Shown: piece after piece, positions 1-6,176 of the stretch
Position numbering within the stretch: position 1 is the first letter of the stretch
Layout of the letters: the number at the start of each line of letters is the position of its first letter
NCBI GenBank assembly: GCA_934457515.1
Contig: CAKSHV010000018.1
Location: forward strand, 1-11,698
Length of the DNA stretch: 11,698 nucleotides
Reading direction: 5' to 3'
Origin: an uncultured Clostridia bacterium
GTDB lineage: Bacteria; Bacillota; Clostridia; RGIG6154
The notes under the pieces: generated by a model
Database searches by the model: none
Seen by the model: the letters and a program-made list of their open reading frames with translations, nothing else
Told to the model about the DNA's origin: nothing
Made by a program: the position numbers and the translations under genes

Positions 1-41
1 GTATAATACTGTTGCAAAACTTTTACAAAAGACTCTTATTT

Positions 42-76
42 TGCGTTTTGCACCCTATTTTCACCCGCAAAACGCA
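42..76. repeat. Perfect 10-bp inverted repeat with a 15-base loop
   Basis: The arms TGCGTTTTGC (42-51) and GCAAAACGCA (67-76) are exact reverse complements and enclose 15 bases. The repeat lies just upstream of the candidate promoter of the SleB-type gene. It could be the terminator of a gene left of the window, although the nearest T-run (91-97) is 14 bases beyond the stem, which is far for an intrinsic terminator. It could instead be an operator. The sequence does not decide between these. Confidence 0.4.
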
Positions 77-96
77 GCATAAAATCCGCGTTTTTT

Positions 97-105
97 TGGT
101 ATACT
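97..105 (+). promoter_or_regulatory. Candidate extended -10 promoter for the SleB-type gene
   Basis: TGGTATACT fits the TGnTATAAT extended -10 pattern at five of six hexamer positions. No good -35 hexamer lies 16-18 bases upstream, which is tolerated at extended -10 promoters. Transcription would begin near 112, leaving a leader of about 26 bases that contains the AGGAG ribosome site. The same TATACT core recurs in the divergent promoter region around 4614-4648. Confidence 0.45.
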
Positions 106-124
106 GCACCGAAAAAACAAAGAC

Positions 125-129
125 AGGAG
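125..129 (+). promoter_or_regulatory. Ribosome binding site that sets the start of the SleB-type gene
   Basis: AGGAG lies 8 bases before the ATG at 138. A second ATG follows directly at 141, at a less usual spacing of 11. This site and the promoter at 97-105 argue against the longer in-frame reading that opens at position 12. That reading would bury the signal peptide 42 residues inside the protein. Confidence 0.7.
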
Positions 130-137
130 AAATTTAT

Positions 138-986
138 ATGATGAAAAAAATCTTGTGCGGCATTTTGGCGTGCATGTTCCTTTTCACGGGCATGTTGGCG
201 CTTGCCGCTCCCGAATCGGTTGAAGGGTTTAACGTTCCGATTGACATTATGCTAAACGGCGATTTCATTGCCTGCACGCAAAAGCCGTTTGTGGAAAACG
301 GAACAACCTACATTCCGCTGCGCGCACTGTCCGATGCAATTTCGGCAACGCTTAGCTGGAACGAAACCGAAAAATGCGCGCAGATGCAAAAAGACGGTAA
401 CGCCTTTTTGTTTTATACCGACGGCAGAAATTCCGTGCTGAACGGAAAAACGCTTGAAAACAGCGCGGGAAAGTTATATAACAATCTAACTTTCGTGCCC
501 GTGAAAGCGGTTTGCGCACCGCTGGGATATGCGGTCGAGTGGGACGGATTTTATTTAATTGTCCGCATTACGGCCGAAAATGTCACCGTTCCGGACGCAT
601 GCAAGGATTTTTCTTACACGCAGGACGATTTGCTTTGGCTGTCGCGCCTGGTACAGATTGAGTGCGGAAACGAAAGCTTGGCAACCGGGATCGGTGTTGC
701 AAACACGGTTTTAAACCGCGTTGCCTCTCCGGCTTATCCGAATACTATCCGCGAGGCGATTTTAGACACCAAGCACGGCGTGCAATATCCGCCGGCACAC
801 ACCGAAAAAATGAACTGCACCCCTTCAAAAGGCAGCATGATTGCGGCAAAATGCGCATTAAACGGCACAAATCTTGTGGGAAACGCGGTTGCGTTTGTGC
901 ATGTTAACGCCCTTAAAAGTTCCTGGGCGGCAAACAACATGCGCCGCAGCGCTACCATCGGCGTGGTTGCTTTTTATGAATTTTAA
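138..986 (+). CDS. Secreted SleB-type cell-wall hydrolase with a copper-amine-oxidase-N-like stalk
   Basis: This 282-residue protein starts at the first of two adjacent ATG codons, chosen from the AGGAG site 8 bases upstream. Residues 1-24 form a signal peptide: Met-Met-Lys-Lys, a hydrophobic core, then ALAA before the mature protein. Residues about 34-145 match the copper amine oxidase N-terminal-like (stalk) domain of Firmicutes exported proteins, with the typical TTYIPLRALSDAI and LTFVPVKAVCAPLGYAVEWD patterns. Residues about 163-282 match the Hydrolase_2/SleB catalytic domain: LLWLSRLVQIECGNES, VANTVLNRV, PNTIREAI and the terminal TIG..AFYE. Glu175, in IECGNES, is the expected catalytic acid. 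Known members cut the peptidoglycan glycan strand, and SleB itself acts on spore cortex during germination. Here the usual peptidoglycan-binding N-domain is replaced by the stalk domain, so a role in germination, sporulation or vegetative wall turnover cannot be separated. The gene converges on the M14 peptidase gene. Confidence 0.85.
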   Translation: MMKKILCGILACMFLFTGMLALAAPESVEGFNVPIDIMLNGDFIACTQKPFVENGTTYIPLRALSDAISATLSWNETEKCAQMQKDGNAFLFYTDGRNSVLNGKTLENSAGKLYNNLTFVPVKAVCAPLGYAVEWDGFYLIVRITAENVTVPDACKDFSYTQDDLLWLSRLVQIECGNESLATGIGVANTVLNRVASPAYPNTIREAILDTKHGVQYPPAHTEKMNCTPSKGSMIAAKCALNGTNLVGNAVAFVHVNALKSSWAANNMRRSATIGVVAFYEF

Positions 987-1001
987 AGTTTTATAAATTT
1001 A

Positions 1002-1035
1002 AAAATTCCCGCATGCAATTGCATGCGGGAATTTT
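1002..1035. terminator. Bidirectional terminator, perfect 34-bp palindrome
   Basis: The sequence is an exact palindrome centred between 1018 and 1019. Each arm has four A/T pairs at its base and the GC-rich core TTCCCGCATGC. As RNA from either strand it gives a stable hairpin ending in a T-run, formed by AAAA and TTTT at the two ends. It lies 15 bases after the stop of the SleB-type gene and 7 bases after the stop of the convergent M14 gene, so it can end both transcripts. Confidence 0.9.
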
Positions 1036-1042
1036 CATTTGT

Positions 1043-4000
1043 TTATTTCAATTCATTTAAGATGTAGTTTTCATATGCTTTGCCGACAATTTTGCCATAC
1101 GCGCGGACTTTATCGGGCGTGTATTCGTTGCCAACCTTGCCGGTGTACGGAAATTCAAAGGTTGTGGAAAGTTTAGCACCCTTTTCCAGGTAAAAATACC
1201 CTTTCGAGCATGCCTTAAAATGCTTGTCGTCATAATCTCTTGACCCGTCATACAAAATGGTGTTTTTCTCGCCCGCCTCTGTCTGCGCCGCTTTTAAATA
1301 GCTTGCAAACAGCATAACCTCGTCTTTATCACTCGTCGAATCATAATAAAGGTACGGAACAGAATCTGCAAGGCCCGGGCAGTGATAGTCCATAAACGCA
1401 ACCACGTTTTTGTCCGCCGCAAAATCAGTCAGTGCCCGAACGGAATTGTATATCTTTTCTTCATAATCGCGGTTGTGGTCGTGCGGAATCCGCTGCTTGC
1501 CCTGGTCGCCGTTTTCAACACCGTCCACATCCATCATGGGCGCGATATAAAAACAATAATTGTCCAAAATCTCGGCGGGCATTTCCTCTGAAATATAGTC
1601 CACAAGCCCCTCTAACAGGAACGAAGGCGAAGCTTCACAGCAGTGGTGGCGCGAAGTGAACACAATTGCTTTTCCGCTTTCCTCATTTCCGATAGTAAAA
1701 AGCGGCACTTCTCTTCCCTGCTCGGAGGTGCAAAGCGTTGACACTTTCACATTTTTGTTGTTCGCCTTTATTTTTGCGATATAACTTTCCAAATCGCTTA
1801 AAACATAGGGTATGGTGCACGCAAAATGCACGGTCTGCCCTGCCTTAAATGTATACGTAAACTCCGATTTATACGCAGATTCGGAAATAAAGCTCCAATT
1901 TTCTTCATCGGTCGAATATGCCGCACCCGAGGCAGAAATTAAATTTAAAGACTTGTTGCCCGTGTTAATCAGCTTAAACGTTACGGTACGGTCAACATCG
2001 GAAGTGGCTTTAAAATTCCAGTAAAACCAGTCGGTTGAGGTGTCCGAAAGGTCGGGACGGATATACACAACATCCTGCTTTTTTCCATCCAGTAAAATGT
2101 TGCCGCCGCTGAAATTCTTGTCAATTGCAAAGTTTTCCATTCTGTCTTTTTCCTCCATTTCCATCACAATCGGCTGCACGCGATTATTTTCCGCAAGCAA
2201 AGTATTAAAACTGTTTTTCGGTTCGTTTAAACTTAAATCATCTGTGATTAAAACCGCGTCTAAGCGCGCGTAGTAGCCCGAAGTATCAATCAGCGAAAGG
2301 GTGTTTTCGCCCTTTTTAAGGGAAATCAAACCACCGTCTTCCCAGCAGAATCCGTCTTTTGCCGTTGTGCCGAACTGCCTTTCACTCTGCACGTTGTTAA
2401 CCGCCACATGAAACGTCCGTTTTCCCGCGGAATCCGCAAAGTTTCGGCTTCTGACCCACAGGCGGCAGGTTTTGCCCGTTTCGGCATATATCGAAACGGT
2501 CGCGTCTTTCGCCTCGGCCTGTGTGCTTGACCGCCCCGCAAGCGCAAGTCCCGAAAGCGAGCCCGAATACGGCTCTTTTGCCCAGCTGCCGAGCGAAGAA
2601 AAATCGTCCGGGAAAATCAGATAGGGCGCCGTGCCGGTGTACGGATAAAAAAGCTGCGGTTTGATAAGCGGGTGCATGCCGGCAAAACTGTCCCACACGC
2701 AAACTTTTAAAACGCTGTTTTGCGTAAGCTTTGAAATATTCATGCTAAGGCTTGCCTCTGCCCCGCCGTTTTCAACGGTTTTAACATCGGAAACCGCAGA
2801 GCCTATTAAGCTGTCGCCGTCGTAAAGTCCCGCAAGTACCACGCAGGATGCGGACGAAAGATTCGAAAGTTTTGCCGAAATGCCGATTTTGCCCGCCGAA
2901 AGTTCATAAATCGGCGTGTTGTTCATCAGCGCGTCGGTCAGAGTGATGTCTGCATGCGGCTTGTCCGTCACATTTTCAAAAATCAGTTTGCCGCCGTCAT
3001 AATCGCCGCTTAACCGCATAGTTAAAAATGTGTCACCCGGCAGCGTTACCGTTCCGACATATGTTTTATCGGCGCCGCTTTTGATGCGCAGCGCATTTAC
3101 CACATCGCCGCCGTTTGAAATTTTAAGATATGCATTTGAAACGCCTTGCGCATAAATTGCAAACGTGCCGCCGTTTGAGTCGATTTTTGTGCTCTGCACG
3201 GCATTTATTTCGGTCGTTTTATCCGAAATCGTGATGTAGTCGGGCACATAATTCTCGTTTTTCTCAAATTTCATGTCTGCCACGCGGGCAAAATCACCGC
3301 CCGTTGTTATTAAGCTTACCTTTTCGTTATTCGTTCCGTCAAAATAAAACGTGCCGATTTTGCTCCAGATACCGCCGCGGTTTTCGCTCTCGGTATTAAC
3401 GGGCAGGTCCGAAACATTCCTCGTTTTGCCGCCCGATTCGACCTTTGCCGTCATTTTGACAGGATTCTGATTGCTGTTATATTTAATGTTCCAAAAGCTT
3501 ACGTCATACCAGCCCTCTTCTAAGTTTTTCGGCGTGTAAGACACGTATTCGCCGCTTTTGTTGGTATATAAGCTTGCCGCATTGCCTGCGGAATCAGGCA
3601 TAGTCGCGCTTGTCCAGCCGTCTGATTTTAAAAATCCGCTGTCCGACAAACCGATGCGCTGAAAATTCACTTTTCCCTCCGCGGGCACATTTGCCATGCG
3701 CACAAACAGAACCGAGGTTGCACGCGTGTATCCGCGCTGTTTAAAAGAAATCCCCTCGCCGCCTTTTAAGCGGAAAAGCGCGTCCTCCCCGCCGATTCGA
3801 ATCCATTGCCGAACGGTTGTTGCCGATTTGGTGTAGCCGTAATCCGAAACCGAAAGGGTATAGGTATTTTCGCCGACCGTTGCCGCGTAGTCGCTTGTGG
3901 TGTGCGCCAGAAAATAATAAATGGCATACATGCCCTCGCTTGCATCTTCGGGGAGCGGAAAATAAGCCGCCGAATCCGCAGCGGTTGTTGTTTTACTGCC

Positions 4001-4582
4001 TGCTCTTCCCTCATCGCCGTAAATGCTGCTTGAAACGCTCCACGTTCCCGAATATGTAACCGACGGGTCGTCATACGAAACTTTATATGTTTCGCGCGCT
4101 ATACTGTCCACATAAACGAATTTAATTGAGGTTGCGCGCGAATAGCCCGCACTGCCCGAGGTTAAAACCACCTCGTCCGTTCCGTCGCCCCGAAGAGAAT
4201 AGGTTCTGTCACCGCCAAGCGCAACGTATTCGTTCACTGCGCCCGCGCTGTAGCCGTAGCACGAAGCATTAAAGCCCGCATCCACGCCGTTTACCGCAAT
4301 AGTCATGCCAGTTGTGGTGGTGTGCGCCAGAAAATAATAAATTCTGTAATTCCCCGCTTTCGCACCGCTCGGCAGCTTGAATATGGCTGTACCTGCCGAA
4401 TTCGATGTCATTTTGCTTCCCTGCGTATTCGGCATGCAGTTTTGCGTGCTTTGTGTCCAGTTCCCGGTATAGGAAACGGACGCGTCATCATAGCGTACAA
4501 CATACTCATCCGCTGCAAACGCGCTTTGTGCAAAGGAAAACAGCATACAAAATACCGAAATAAAACAAATTAGTTTTTTCAT
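1043..4582 (-). CDS. Large secreted M14 zinc carboxypeptidase with carbohydrate-binding-like modules
   Basis: This 1179-residue protein starts at an ATG preceded by AAGGAG with 7-base spacing. Residues 1-23 are a signal peptide (MKKLICF...SAFA). Two tandem beta-rich modules follow (about 27-157 and 166-296), then a third, diverged one (about 304-440) ending in WSKIGTFYFDG...VADMKF. This resembles golvesin/xanthan-lyase-type sugar-binding sandwiches. Residues about 545-645 look like the Ig-like module of clostridial exoproteins (LKVCVWDSFAGMHPLIKP), and about 670-782 is another carbohydrate-binding-like module. Residues about 806-930 resemble the N-domain of cytosolic carboxypeptidases (DWFYWNFKAT, VTFKLIN, CTIPYVLSDLESY). 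Residues about 931-1179 are the M14 domain. Zinc ligands are His980 and Glu983 (HHCCE) and His1067 (DYH). Arg1038, in HNRDY, should bind substrate carboxylate, and Glu1143, in TFEF, is the catalytic acid/base. All key residues are present, so it should be active. There is no sortase, SLH or dockerin signal, so it is probably released. The substrate is unknown; glycopeptide, peptidoglycan peptide or side-chain-modified protein are inferences. Confidence 0.85.
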   Translation of the reverse strand: MKKLICFISVFCMLFSFAQSAFAADEYVVRYDDASVSYTGNWTQSTQNCMPNTQGSKMTSNSAGTAIFKLPSGAKAGNYRIYYFLAHTTTTGMTIAVNGVDAGFNASCYGYSAGAVNEYVALGGDRTYSLRGDGTDEVVLTSGSAGYSRATSIKFVYVDSIARETYKVSYDDPSVTYSGTWSVSSSIYGDEGRAGSKTTTAADSAAYFPLPEDASEGMYAIYYFLAHTTSDYAATVGENTYTLSVSDYGYTKSATTVRQWIRIGGEDALFRLKGGEGISFKQRGYTRATSVLFVRMANVPAEGKVNFQRIGLSDSGFLKSDGWTSATMPDSAGNAASLYTNKSGEYVSYTPKNLEEGWYDVSFWNIKYNSNQNPVKMTAKVESGGKTRNVSDLPVNTESENRGGIWSKIGTFYFDGTNNEKVSLITTGGDFARVADMKFEKNENYVPDYITISDKTTEINAVQSTKIDSNGGTFAIYAQGVSNAYLKISNGGDVVNALRIKSGADKTYVGTVTLPGDTFLTMRLSGDYDGGKLIFENVTDKPHADITLTDALMNNTPIYELSAGKIGISAKLSNLSSASCVVLAGLYDGDSLIGSAVSDVKTVENGGAEASLSMNISKLTQNSVLKVCVWDSFAGMHPLIKPQLFYPYTGTAPYLIFPDDFSSLGSWAKEPYSGSLSGLALAGRSSTQAEAKDATVSIYAETGKTCRLWVRSRNFADSAGKRTFHVAVNNVQSERQFGTTAKDGFCWEDGGLISLKKGENTLSLIDTSGYYARLDAVLITDDLSLNEPKNSFNTLLAENNRVQPIVMEMEEKDRMENFAIDKNFSGGNILLDGKKQDVVYIRPDLSDTSTDWFYWNFKATSDVDRTVTFKLINTGNKSLNLISASGAAYSTDEENWSFISESAYKSEFTYTFKAGQTVHFACTIPYVLSDLESYIAKIKANNKNVKVSTLCTSEQGREVPLFTIGNEESGKAIVFTSRHHCCEASPSFLLEGLVDYISEEMPAEILDNYCFYIAPMMDVDGVENGDQGKQRIPHDHNRDYEEKIYNSVRALTDFAADKNVVAFMDYHCPGLADSVPYLYYDSTSDKDEVMLFASYLKAAQTEAGEKNTILYDGSRDYDDKHFKACSKGYFYLEKGAKLSTTFEFPYTGKVGNEYTPDKVRAYGKIVGKAYENYILNELK
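3897..3922. repeat. 26-bp exact direct repeat, copy A
   Basis: This stretch is identical base for base to 4317-4342, exactly 420 bp away. It encodes the IYYFLAHTT core (residues 221-229) of the second N-terminal module of the M14 exoenzyme. The codons are preserved, including third positions, although the flanking module sequence has diverged. Confidence 0.9.
4317..4342. repeat. 26-bp exact direct repeat, copy B
   Basis: This is the partner of 3897-3922 and encodes residues 81-89 of the first module. Recombination between the copies would delete one complete module in frame (420 bp, 140 codons), so module number could vary between strains. Confidence 0.9.
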
Positions 4583-4614
4583 CCTTTTTCTCCTTTATAA
4601 AATTTTACAAATTC

Positions 4615-4623
4615 AGTATAGCA
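4615..4623 (-). promoter_or_regulatory. Extended -10 promoter element for the M14 exoenzyme gene
   Basis: Read on the minus strand this is TGCTATACT, an extended -10 with one mismatch in the hexamer. The predicted start of transcription is near 4608, about 26 bases before the start codon. The -35 region has no TTGACA and falls within the opposing promoter element, so an activator may be needed. Confidence 0.5.
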
Positions 4624-4638
4624 TTTTTTATAAAAGTG

Positions 4639-4647
4639 TGCTATACT
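4639..4647 (+). promoter_or_regulatory. Extended -10 promoter element for the AraC-family gene
   Basis: TGCTATACT on the plus strand is identical to the element facing the other way. Transcription would begin near 4654 and give a leader of about 38 bases before the ATG at 4692, with GGTGA (4681-4685) as the ribosome site. No clear -35 is present. Confidence 0.5.
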
Positions 4648-4691
4648 GTAACTGGCTGAATAAACTACTTGTTTTTGGTTGGTGATGAAAA

Positions 4692-5435
4692 ATGTTTCAA
4701 TTTAACAGAATGTATATTTATCGGTATTGCGATTTAAGGAAAATTCCGACCCACTCGCACAATGCGCACGAAATTGTGTATTACGAGCGCGGCAGCGGCA
4801 TTACGAACATTGGAGAAAACTGCTTTTTTTACGAGCCGAACACCTTTACCGTCACGCCGAAGGGCATGAAAATGAACGAAACACATCAGTCGTCCACCAC
4901 CCCCTGGTGCATCATGATAGACACGGACGAGCCGTTATTCCCGCAGATTTTAAAAGACACGGCGGACAAACGCATTTTCGGCTTTTTTAAAAAAATACGC
5001 GAAGAACAGTACAGAACACAAAAAAATAAGCAACAGGCGCTTGACGCCTACTGCACGCTGATGATGATTGAAATTATGCGCATGACCGAAACAGACTATG
5101 AGCCGAGAAATTTATTCGGAAAAGTGATTTCGGAAATTGAATACAATCTTTTGCAGCCGATTGACCTAAAGCATTTAGCGGACATGACCAACTATTCTTA
5201 TGAGCATTTTCGCCACATGTTCAAACGGTTTTACGGTATAAGTCCGCAAAAATATATTATAAATCAAAGGCTTCGCCACGCCATGCGGCTGCTTAAAGAA
5301 CAGCCGAACTACACCGCGACCTACATTTCTGAAATCTGCCAGTTTCCGAACTACAACCAGTTTCGGATTCATTTCGAACAGGAAACCGGCATGTCACCCG
5401 CGGCATACCGCCTGCAATTTAAACAGAATAAATAA
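4692..5435 (+). CDS. AraC-family transcriptional regulator with cupin-like sensor domain
   Basis: This 247-residue protein starts at an ATG preceded by GGTGA with 6-base spacing. The N-terminal half (about 1-85) looks like a cupin-type AraC ligand-binding domain: PTHSHNAHEIVYYERGSG places His21, His23, His26 and Glu27 where metal or ligand contacts commonly lie, followed by NIGENCFFYEPNTFTVTPKG. Residues about 86-140 are helical and probably form the linker and dimer region. Residues about 145-245 hold the paired helix-turn-helix DNA-binding domain. The first motif is DLKHLADMTNYSYEHFRHMF (158-177), followed by YGISPQKYI. The second is about 208-236, ending in the family signature NYNQFRIHFEQETGMSPAAYR. 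The gene is divergent from the M14 exoenzyme gene with 109 bases between start codons and overlapping promoters. Control of that enzyme and of itself is inferred from this layout. The inducer is unknown. Confidence 0.9.
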   Translation: MFQFNRMYIYRYCDLRKIPTHSHNAHEIVYYERGSGITNIGENCFFYEPNTFTVTPKGMKMNETHQSSTTPWCIMIDTDEPLFPQILKDTADKRIFGFFKKIREEQYRTQKNKQQALDAYCTLMMIEIMRMTETDYEPRNLFGKVISEIEYNLLQPIDLKHLADMTNYSYEHFRHMFKRFYGISPQKYIINQRLRHAMRLLKEQPNYTATYISEICQFPNYNQFRIHFEQETGMSPAAYRLQFKQNK

Positions 5436-5442
5436 ACAAATA

Positions 5443-5475
5443 AATCCCCTCAAAAGATAGCACTTTGAGGGGGTT
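5443..5475. terminator. Bidirectional terminator between the AraC and mgtC-like genes
   Basis: The arms 5443-5454 and 5464-5475 pair over 12 positions, with one G-U pair (5445/5473) and the core CCCCTCAAA/TTTGAGGGG, around a 9-base loop. The plus side runs into TTATTTT and the minus side into a T-rich tract. The hairpin begins 7 bases after the AraC stop and lies directly beyond the stop of the convergent MgtC gene. Confidence 0.85.
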
Positions 5476-5478
5476 ATT

Positions 5479-6120
5479 TTAAATGCTAATAGACAAAACA
5501 TCCTCATTTTCAGCACAATATGCCGCAAAATCGGAAAAACTGTAGGTTTTGGAAAAAATCACCGTCATGATAACCTCTGTTTTTGCCGTGTGCTTTTCAA
5601 GCTCCATTTCTTCAATCACAACGCCGTTTTCCTCCAAAACTTTCCGAATTTCCGAAAGCACGGCAGAATTCGGTCTAAGCCCGAGAACCAGGTGGTCTGA
5701 CTTATTTAAGATAAAGTTTTTATGAAGAATAACCTGAAACAGCACAATGATAAGTGCCGAGGCAACACCTAAGGTATACATGCCCGCACCGATTGCCATG
5801 CCGATGCCCGCCGTTGCCCAAACGCCCGCCGCGGTGGTTAAGCCCGTTACCATTTTCTTGTGCACAAAAATCATGCCCGCGCCCAAAAAGCCGACGCCCG
5901 ACACAATCTGCGCCGCAATTCTTGATGTATCATACCCTTCGCGGCCGCCGTACAGCGAAATAATCATAATCAGCGCCGAGGCAAGCGCCACAATGGCATG
6001 CGTCCGAATCCCCGCCTCTTTGCCGCGGTTTCGGCGCTCGTAGCCGACCAGTGCGCCGCAAAAGCCTGCCAATATAATGCGAAGAAGCCATTCTAACTGC
6101 ACAAATATGCTCTCTGTCAT
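5479..6120 (-). CDS. MgtC/SapB-family inner membrane protein
   Basis: This 213-residue protein starts at an ATG with a GGAGG site 9 bases upstream (6130-6134). The N-terminal two thirds is a membrane domain with hydrophobic segments at about 10-26, 42-58, 70-86 and 100-133. It carries the family signatures GALVGYERRNRGKEAGIRTH (22-41) and RIAAQIVSGVGFLGAGMIF (67-85). Residues about 143-213 form a soluble alpha-beta tail resembling the ACT-like C-terminal domain of longer MgtC proteins. Length is normal for the family. MgtC proteins are linked to growth at low magnesium, phosphate balance and ATP-synthase control in pathogens, but the biochemical activity in Clostridia is not settled. The gene lies 56 bases after the dipicolinate synthase homologue on the same strand with no terminator between, so co-transcription is likely. 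No magnesium riboswitch or long leader fits in that gap. Confidence 0.9.
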   Translation of the reverse strand: MTESIFVQLEWLLRIILAGFCGALVGYERRNRGKEAGIRTHAIVALASALIMIISLYGGREGYDTSRIAAQIVSGVGFLGAGMIFVHKKMVTGLTTAAGVWATAGIGMAIGAGMYTLGVASALIIVLFQVILHKNFILNKSDHLVLGLRPNSAVLSEIRKVLEENGVVIEEMELEKHTAKTEVIMTVIFSKTYSFSDFAAYCAENEDVLSISI

Positions 6121-6129
6121 TGTCCATAT

Positions 6130-6134
6130 CCTCC
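6130..6134 (-). promoter_or_regulatory. Ribosome binding site of the mgtC-like gene
   Basis: GGAGG on the minus strand lies 9 bases before the ATG at 6120. An ATG at 6127 is out of frame and too close to this site. The rest of the 56-base gap is AT-rich. I see no hairpin in it, which supports read-through from the gene upstream. Confidence 0.7.
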
Positions 6135-6176
6135 CTCTTACAATCTATTAAAAAATACGAAATTTATTATTGAGAT

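Larger units (their letters stand above)
3695..4504 (-). repeat. Tandem duplication of a ~140-residue module in the M14 exoenzyme
   Basis: The segments coding for residues 27-157 and 166-296 are two copies of one module. Shared landmarks are Y.V.YDD.SV.Y.G.W near the start, IYYFLAHTT in the middle, YGY...A and then GY.RATS..FV at the end. The central landmark recurs exactly 140 residues apart. The two copies differ in most other positions, so the duplication is not very recent overall. Confidence 0.85.
4614..4648. repeat. 10-bp inverted repeat in the divergent promoter region
   Basis: CAGTATAGCA (4614-4623) and TGCTATACTG (4639-4648) are exact reverse complements separated by 15 AT-rich bases. 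Each arm contains an extended -10 element pointing outwards, one for the AraC gene and one for the M14 gene. The symmetry may arise simply because both promoters share a strong -10, or it may also be the binding site of a regulator. Confidence 0.75.

Noticed and set aside
2..7. TATAAT that could be the -10 box of a promoter reading rightwards
   Set aside because: It sits at the window edge with no visible upstream bases, so neither a -35 nor a TG extension can be checked, and the element at 97-105 explains the next gene with a normal leader.
12..137. In-frame 42-residue N-terminal extension of the SleB-type protein
   Set aside because: It would bury a clear signal peptide, overlaps the inverted repeat and the promoter candidate, and has no ribosome site. 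The AGGAG at 125-129 fits the start at 138.
1043..4582. Idea that the large exoenzyme is a polysaccharide lyase or glycosidase
   Set aside because: The sugar-binding-like modules suggested it, but no glycosidase or lyase catalytic domain is visible, whereas the M14 zinc site and catalytic Glu are complete.
4594..4635. Direct repeat TTTATAAAA at 4594-4602 and 4627-4635, 33 bp apart, as an AraC operator pair
   Set aside because: The spacing of about three helical turns is suggestive, but the motif is pure A/T in an AT-rich gap and is expected by chance.
5747..6043. Plus-strand open frame of 98 codons opposite the mgtC-like gene
   Set aside because: It is a shadow of the MgtC membrane domain on the other strand, proline- and alanine-rich only because of codon bias there.
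6121..6176. Possible magnesium riboswitch or regulatory leader before the mgtC-like gene
   Set aside because: The gap is only 56 bases, AT-rich, has no recognisable stem structure and contains just the GGAGG site.
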